Positions 53,616 through 57,569 of a DNA stretch of 57,569 nucleotides are shown in pieces (position 1 is the stretch's first letter; each line of letters begins with the position of its first letter). The stretch spans positions 1-57,569 of the forward strand of contig CAIYOW010000046.1 of NCBI GenBank assembly GCA_903927955.1, given 5' to 3'. The notes under the pieces were generated by a model that worked only from the letters and a program-made list of their open reading frames with translations, did not search any database and was not told the DNA's origin. The position numbers and the translations under genes were made by a program. This DNA comes from an uncultured Methylococcaceae bacterium. GTDB lineage: Bacteria > Pseudomonadota > Gammaproteobacteria > Methylococcales > Methylomonadaceae.

Positions 53616-54707
53616 ATGATTACTAAAGCATTTGTAGTTGTAGGCCTGACTGTCGCACTGTTATTGGGCGGTTGCCACCCGGCAGAAACCGAACAGCCGG
53701 AAGAAATGCCCAAATATGAGGCAACCACGCCATTCCGGGAAGATACTGCCATCAAGCGGGAATATGTCTGTCAGATACACGCTATCAGGCATATTGAAGT
53801 GCGTGCCTTGGAGAGGGGCTACCTGCAGAATATTTTTGTCGATGAAGGGCAGCAAGTGCATCAGGGGCAACCGATGTTCAAAATCATGCCCAACATCTAT
53901 CAGGCTGATCTGCTCAAAGCAAAAGCGGAAGCCAGCACCATGAGCATTGAATACCAGAACACCAAAGGCTTGGCTGACCAAAACATCGTATCGGTCAATG
54001 AACTGGCATTGGCCAAAGCCAAACTGCAAAAAGCCGAAGCGGATGTGAAGCTGGCGGAAACCCACTTGGGGTTCACCGACATCAACGCCCCTTTTGACGG
54101 CATTATGGATCATTTGGTTGCCCGGAACGGCAGCCTGCTCAATGAAGGGGATTTGTTGACGACACTGTCTGACACCAGCAAGTTGTGGGTATATTTCAAC
54201 GTGCCGGAAGCCGAATATTTGGACTATAAAATGCACAAAAAAGAGGGCGACCCGCTCACTAAAGTGCAGCTAAAAATGGCCAACGGGCAGATTTTCAACC
54301 AAACCGGCATTATTGAAACCATTGAAGCCGATTTTGACAACACTGCCGGTAATATCGAATTCCGCGCCACCTTCCCCAATCCTGATAAATTGCTAAGACA
54401 TGGCGAAACCGGCAACATCATCATGGTCAAGCCCTACAAAAACGCTTTGCTCATCCCGCAAAAAGCGGTGTTTGAAGTGATGGACAAAACTTATGTTTAT
54501 GTCATCAACAAAGAACAAAAGCTGGAGCAAAGGCTAATAAAAATAGAAGCCGATATACCGCAGCTGTTTATCATTAACGAGGGCTTGCAGGATGATGACA
54601 AGATATTGCTTGAAGGCTTGCGTAAAGTGCATCCCGGTGAAGCGGTGGACATTGATTTTAAGCTGCCCGAAAAGGTTCGCTCAGAGTTGCATCTCTATAC
54701 AGAGTAA
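53616..54707 (+). CDS. RND efflux periplasmic adaptor (membrane fusion lipoprotein)
   Basis: The 363-residue adaptor starts at ATG 53616 with a lipoprotein signal (LTVALLLGGC), then a barrel-sandwich (lipoyl-like) part (VRALERGYLQNIFVDEGQQV). A coiled-coil hairpin follows (about 105-150: YQADLLKAKAEASTMSIEYQ), then the returning half-lipoyl motif GFTDINAPFDGIMDHLVARNG and a beta-barrel and membrane-proximal end. It links an inner membrane RND pump to an outer membrane channel. The pump gene begins 25 bp downstream. An in-frame GTG or ATG further upstream (53511) would lengthen the protein past the lipobox and is rejected. Confidence 0.95.
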   Translation: MITKAFVVVGLTVALLLGGCHPAETEQPEEMPKYEATTPFREDTAIKREYVCQIHAIRHIEVRALERGYLQNIFVDEGQQVHQGQPMFKIMPNIYQADLLKAKAEASTMSIEYQNTKGLADQNIVSVNELALAKAKLQKAEADVKLAETHLGFTDINAPFDGIMDHLVARNGSLLNEGDLLTTLSDTSKLWVYFNVPEAEYLDYKMHKKEGDPLTKVQLKMANGQIFNQTGIIETIEADFDNTAGNIEFRATFPNPDKLLRHGETGNIIMVKPYKNALLIPQKAVFEVMDKTYVYVINKEQKLEQRLIKIEADIPQLFIINEGLQDDDKILLEGLRKVHPGEAVDIDFKLPEKVRSELHLYTE

Positions 54708-54732
54708 CCCTTCACTCAGTGATTAATTAATT

Positions 54733-57569
54733 ATGTTCAATATTTTTATCAAAAGACCCGTGATGGCGATCGTGTTGTCGCTATTGTTCCTGTTTATGGG
54801 TACTTTGGCGATTTTTACACTACCCATCTCGCAATTCCCCGACATTGCACCGCCACGGGTGACTATTTCCTTGTCGTTTCCGGGTGCTAGTGCCGATGTA
54901 TTGGTGCAATCGTCACTGATCACTATAGAACGCGCCATCAATGGCGTACCGGGCATGAAATATATCATCTCGGATGCAACCAGTGCCGGCGAATCGACCA
55001 TTCAAGTGCTGTTCAATTTGGGGGTAGACCCCAATATCGCTATGGTCAACGTGAAGACGCGCTTAGACCAGGTGATGAGCCGACTGCCAGCCTTGGTGCA
55101 ATTGGAAGGTGTTATTGTTGAGCGGGTGCAGCCCAGTATGCTGATGTACATCAACCTGTACAGCAACGACAAAAATGCCGACGAGAAATTCTTATTTAAC
55201 TATGCCTACGCCAATGTCATTCCTGAAGTACAGCGTGTGTTTGGTATTGCCCAGGCCAAAATATTAGGCAGCCGCCAATATGCCATGCGGATTTGGATGA
55301 ATCCAGACCGGATGCGGGCGTATAGCGTATCAACCGAAGAGGTGATGGAGGCCATTAAAAACCAAAGCATTATTGGTCGGCCCGGGCGGTTGGGGCAAAG
55401 CACCGGGATTAGCGCCCAGTCTAAAGAATATGTGTTGACGTATCAAGGACGCTACAGCAAACCGGAACAATATGAAGATATTATTATCCGCGCCAATTCA
55501 AAAGGCGAAATTTTGCGCCTTAAAGACATTGCCAAAGTTGACCTGAACAGCGAGTTTTATAATATTTACTCCGATAAGGACTCACTGCCGTCTGCGTCCA
55601 TAGTGCTTAAACAAAACTATGGTAGCAATGCCAGCAAGGTCATTGAGGATGTCAAGGAAAAATTAAAGGAACTAAAAAAATCTTTCCCTGAAGGCATGGA
55701 CTACGAAATAAACTACGACGTATCACGGTTTGTTGATGCTTCCATCGACAAGGTGCTGCATACCTTGGCGGAAGCGTTCGTGTTGGTGTCTTTGGTGGTG
55801 TTTATTTTCTTGGGCGACTGGCGTTCCACCTTGATCCCTATCCTGGCTGTACCGGTTTCACTGGTCGGGGCGTTTGCCGTGATGTCCGCGTTTGGGCTGT
55901 CCATTAACTTGATCACTCTGTTTGCCCTGGTATTGGCCATCGGTATCGTGGTCGATGACGCGATTGTGGTGGTGGAAGCGGTGCACGCCAAGATGGAAGC
56001 TGAGCATTGCAGCCCTTATGTGGCTTCCAGAAAAGTGTTGGGCGAAATTGGCGGCGCCATTATCGCCATCACCTTGGTGATGACTTCGGTGTTCGTGCCG
56101 ATAGCCTTCATGAGCGGCCCGGTGGGGGTGTTTTACCGGCAGTTCTCCATTGCTATGGCCTCGTCTATCATCATTTCTGCAATTGTCGCGTTATCGCTGG
56201 CCCCGGTCTTGTGCGCGATGATACTTAAAAACACCCACGGTCAACCGAAACGCAAAACGCCAATCAGTCTATTTATTGATGGCTTTAACCGTCTTTTCGA
56301 AAAGGTGACAGGACGCTACGTCAAATTACTGGATGTCGTGGTGACGCGCCGGATACTGACACTTTTGGTTTTGAGTGGGTTTTCGTTTGGTATTTATACG
56401 GTCAACCTGACCTTGCCGTCTGGTTTTATTCCGGGTGAAGACCAAGGCATGATTTATGCCATTATCCAAACGCCCCCCGGCTCAACCATTGAGGTGACCT
56501 ATAAAGTGGCTCAAGAGCTGGAGAATGCCGCCAGAAAAATTGAAGGCGTGCAGTCGGTTTCTTCTTTGGCCGGTTATGAAGTGCTGACGGAAGGGCGGGG
56601 TTCCAACGCCGGCACTTGTGTCATCAACTTGAAAGATTGGGCTGAGCGCAAAAACTCCGTGCAAGATGTCATTAAGGAATTGGAAGAAAAAGTCCATGAC
56701 TTTGGTGCGATTATTGAGTTTTTTGAACCGCCAGCAGTACCCGGCTACGGTGCGGCATCCGGCTTGGCATTGCGTTTATTGGACAAGACCACCGATACTA
56801 ACTACCAAGCGTTCGATAAAATCAACCAGGAATTTATGGCGGCAATGCGTCAGCGTAAGGAGCTAACCGGGCTGTTTACCTTTTATGCCGCCAATTACCC
56901 ACAATATGAACTGCTGATCGACAATAAATTGGCTATGCAAAAAGGGGTTTCCATCAACAAAGCGATGGATAACTTGGATATCATGATCGGCAGCACCTAC
57001 GAGCAAGGCTTTATCCGCTTCAATAACTTTTTTAAGGTTTACACCCAAGCGTTGCCTGAATTCCGCCGCTTCCCTTCGGATGTGTTGAACTATTATGTGA
57101 AAAGTGATGACGGAAAAATGGTGCCCTACTCTTCCTTTATGACTATGAGGAAGACGCAAGGCCCTAACGAAATTACCCGTTACAACCTCTATAACTCTGC
57201 CGTTATCCGGGCCATGCCCGCAAAGGGTTACACCTCGGGCGATGCCATCAAGGCCATCCAAGAAGTTGCTAAGGCAACCTTGCCACGCGGTTTTGATATT
57301 GGCTGGGAAGGTTTGTCTTTTGACGAAGCGGCACGCGGCAATGAGGCTGTGGTGATCTTCGGCATCGTGCTGATATTTGTATACTTAGTGCTGGCGGCAC
57401 AATACGAAAGCTTCTTGTTGCCGCTAGCCGTGTTGTTTTCGCTGCCCGCTGGTCTTTTTGGCTCGTTCTTCCTGTTAAAAACACTGGGCCTTGCCAACGA
57501 TGTCTATTCCCAAGTGGGGATGGTCATGCTGATTGGTTTGCTCGGCAAAAACGCGGTGCTGATCATCGA
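54733..57569 (+). CDS. RND efflux pump permease, HAE1 family (3' end beyond window)
   Basis: At least 945 residues of the usual 1040-1060 are present, with no stop before the window edge. MFNIFIKRPVMAIVLS is the HAE1 start. The periplasmic pore domain follows (SFPGASADVLVQSSLI). TM4 has GIVVDDAIVVVEAV, with the paired Asp residues needed for proton coupling. Homotrimeric pumps of this type expel hydrophobic drugs or detergents. It follows the adaptor gene by 25 bp and probably continues with a TolC-type gene outside the window. Confidence 0.95.
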   Translation, partial: MFNIFIKRPVMAIVLSLLFLFMGTLAIFTLPISQFPDIAPPRVTISLSFPGASADVLVQSSLITIERAINGVPGMKYIISDATSAGESTIQVLFNLGVDPNIAMVNVKTRLDQVMSRLPALVQLEGVIVERVQPSMLMYINLYSNDKNADEKFLFNYAYANVIPEVQRVFGIAQAKILGSRQYAMRIWMNPDRMRAYSVSTEEVMEAIKNQSIIGRPGRLGQSTGISAQSKEYVLTYQGRYSKPEQYEDIIIRANSKGEILRLKDIAKVDLNSEFYNIYSDKDSLPSASIVLKQNYGSNASKVIEDVKEKLKELKKSFPEGMDYEINYDVSRFVDASIDKVLHTLAEAFVLVSLVVFIFLGDWRSTLIPILAVPVSLVGAFAVMSAFGLSINLITLFALVLAIGIVVDDAIVVVEAVHAKMEAEHCSPYVASRKVLGEIGGAIIAITLVMTSVFVPIAFMSGPVGVFYRQFSIAMASSIIISAIVALSLAPVLCAMILKNTHGQPKRKTPISLFIDGFNRLFEKVTGRYVKLLDVVVTRRILTLLVLSGFSFGIYTVNLTLPSGFIPGEDQGMIYAIIQTPPGSTIEVTYKVAQELENAARKIEGVQSVSSLAGYEVLTEGRGSNAGTCVINLKDWAERKNSVQDVIKELEEKVHDFGAIIEFFEPPAVPGYGAASGLALRLLDKTTDTNYQAFDKINQEFMAAMRQRKELTGLFTFYAANYPQYELLIDNKLAMQKGVSINKAMDNLDIMIGSTYEQGFIRFNNFFKVYTQALPEFRRFPSDVLNYYVKSDDGKMVPYSSFMTMRKTQGPNEITRYNLYNSAVIRAMPAKGYTSGDAIKAIQEVAKATLPRGFDIGWEGLSFDEAARGNEAVVIFGIVLIFVYLVLAAQYESFLLPLAVLFSLPAGLFGSFFLLKTLGLANDVYSQVGMVMLIGLLGKNAVLII

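Overview
The window is bacterial chromosomal DNA with moderate GC, dense genes and ordinary Shine-Dalgarno sites. Gene content (RND efflux, TolC-type and OmpA-type outer membrane proteins, lipoproteins, CstA/YbdD, GloB, YgiQ, a CCA-encoding tRNA-Met) points to a Gram-negative gammaproteobacterium. The combination of SulP, DabA/DabB, a SulP-carbonic anhydrase fusion and a QEGLA-motif protein would suit a methanotroph of the Methylococcales or an autotrophic relative. That placement is inference; no diagnostic marker such as pmoA, RuBisCO or rRNA is present.

Layout. 1-1298: 3'-truncated gene with a zeta-toxin-like P-loop and a degenerate Fic-like motif. 1725-7933: inorganic-carbon locus SulP, dabA, dabB. 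8107-10310: small hypothetical gene, then a DHH phosphoesterase and cysC. 10332-14360: a minus-strand run of NodT-type outer membrane lipoprotein, small membrane protein, lipoprotein, MgtC family protein and gloB. 14696-16222: GT-C-like membrane protein. 16336-20703: metG, mrp, dcd and a HIT protein. 20805-21373: BrnTA toxin-antitoxin locus with a broken toxin. 21582-25932: spermidine-synthase-like protein overlapping ygiQ, then ychF and tRNA-Met. 26417-29353: large secreted protein with Ig-like, FN3 and DUF1566-like regions. 29741-34630: ridA, recG, cstA, ybdD. 34655-36892: SulP fused to a beta-carbonic anhydrase. 37289-38581: QEGLA/HExxxH metallopeptidase-like protein. 38665-39642: Rpn-family nuclease with an internal 12-nt tandem repeat. 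39746-45468: a very long repeat protein gene broken by three separate lesions. 46251-50666: OmpA-family protein and a sigma54 response regulator/histidine kinase pair. 51084-52697: unknown secreted protein. 53616-57569: RND adaptor and the start of its pump.

How genes work together. Two independent modules deal with dissolved inorganic carbon: SulP with the DabA/DabB proton-coupled system, and a SulP transporter carrying its own carbonic anhydrase. DHH and CysC probably form a sulfate-activation pair in which the DHH enzyme could remove pAp. The accessory regions show active decay (brnT, the 5.7-kb repeat gene) and repeat-driven variation (Rpn linker, A7 homopolymer). Intergenic spaces hold several palindromic REP-like elements. 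No CRISPR array, intact insertion sequence, prophage or rRNA was seen.
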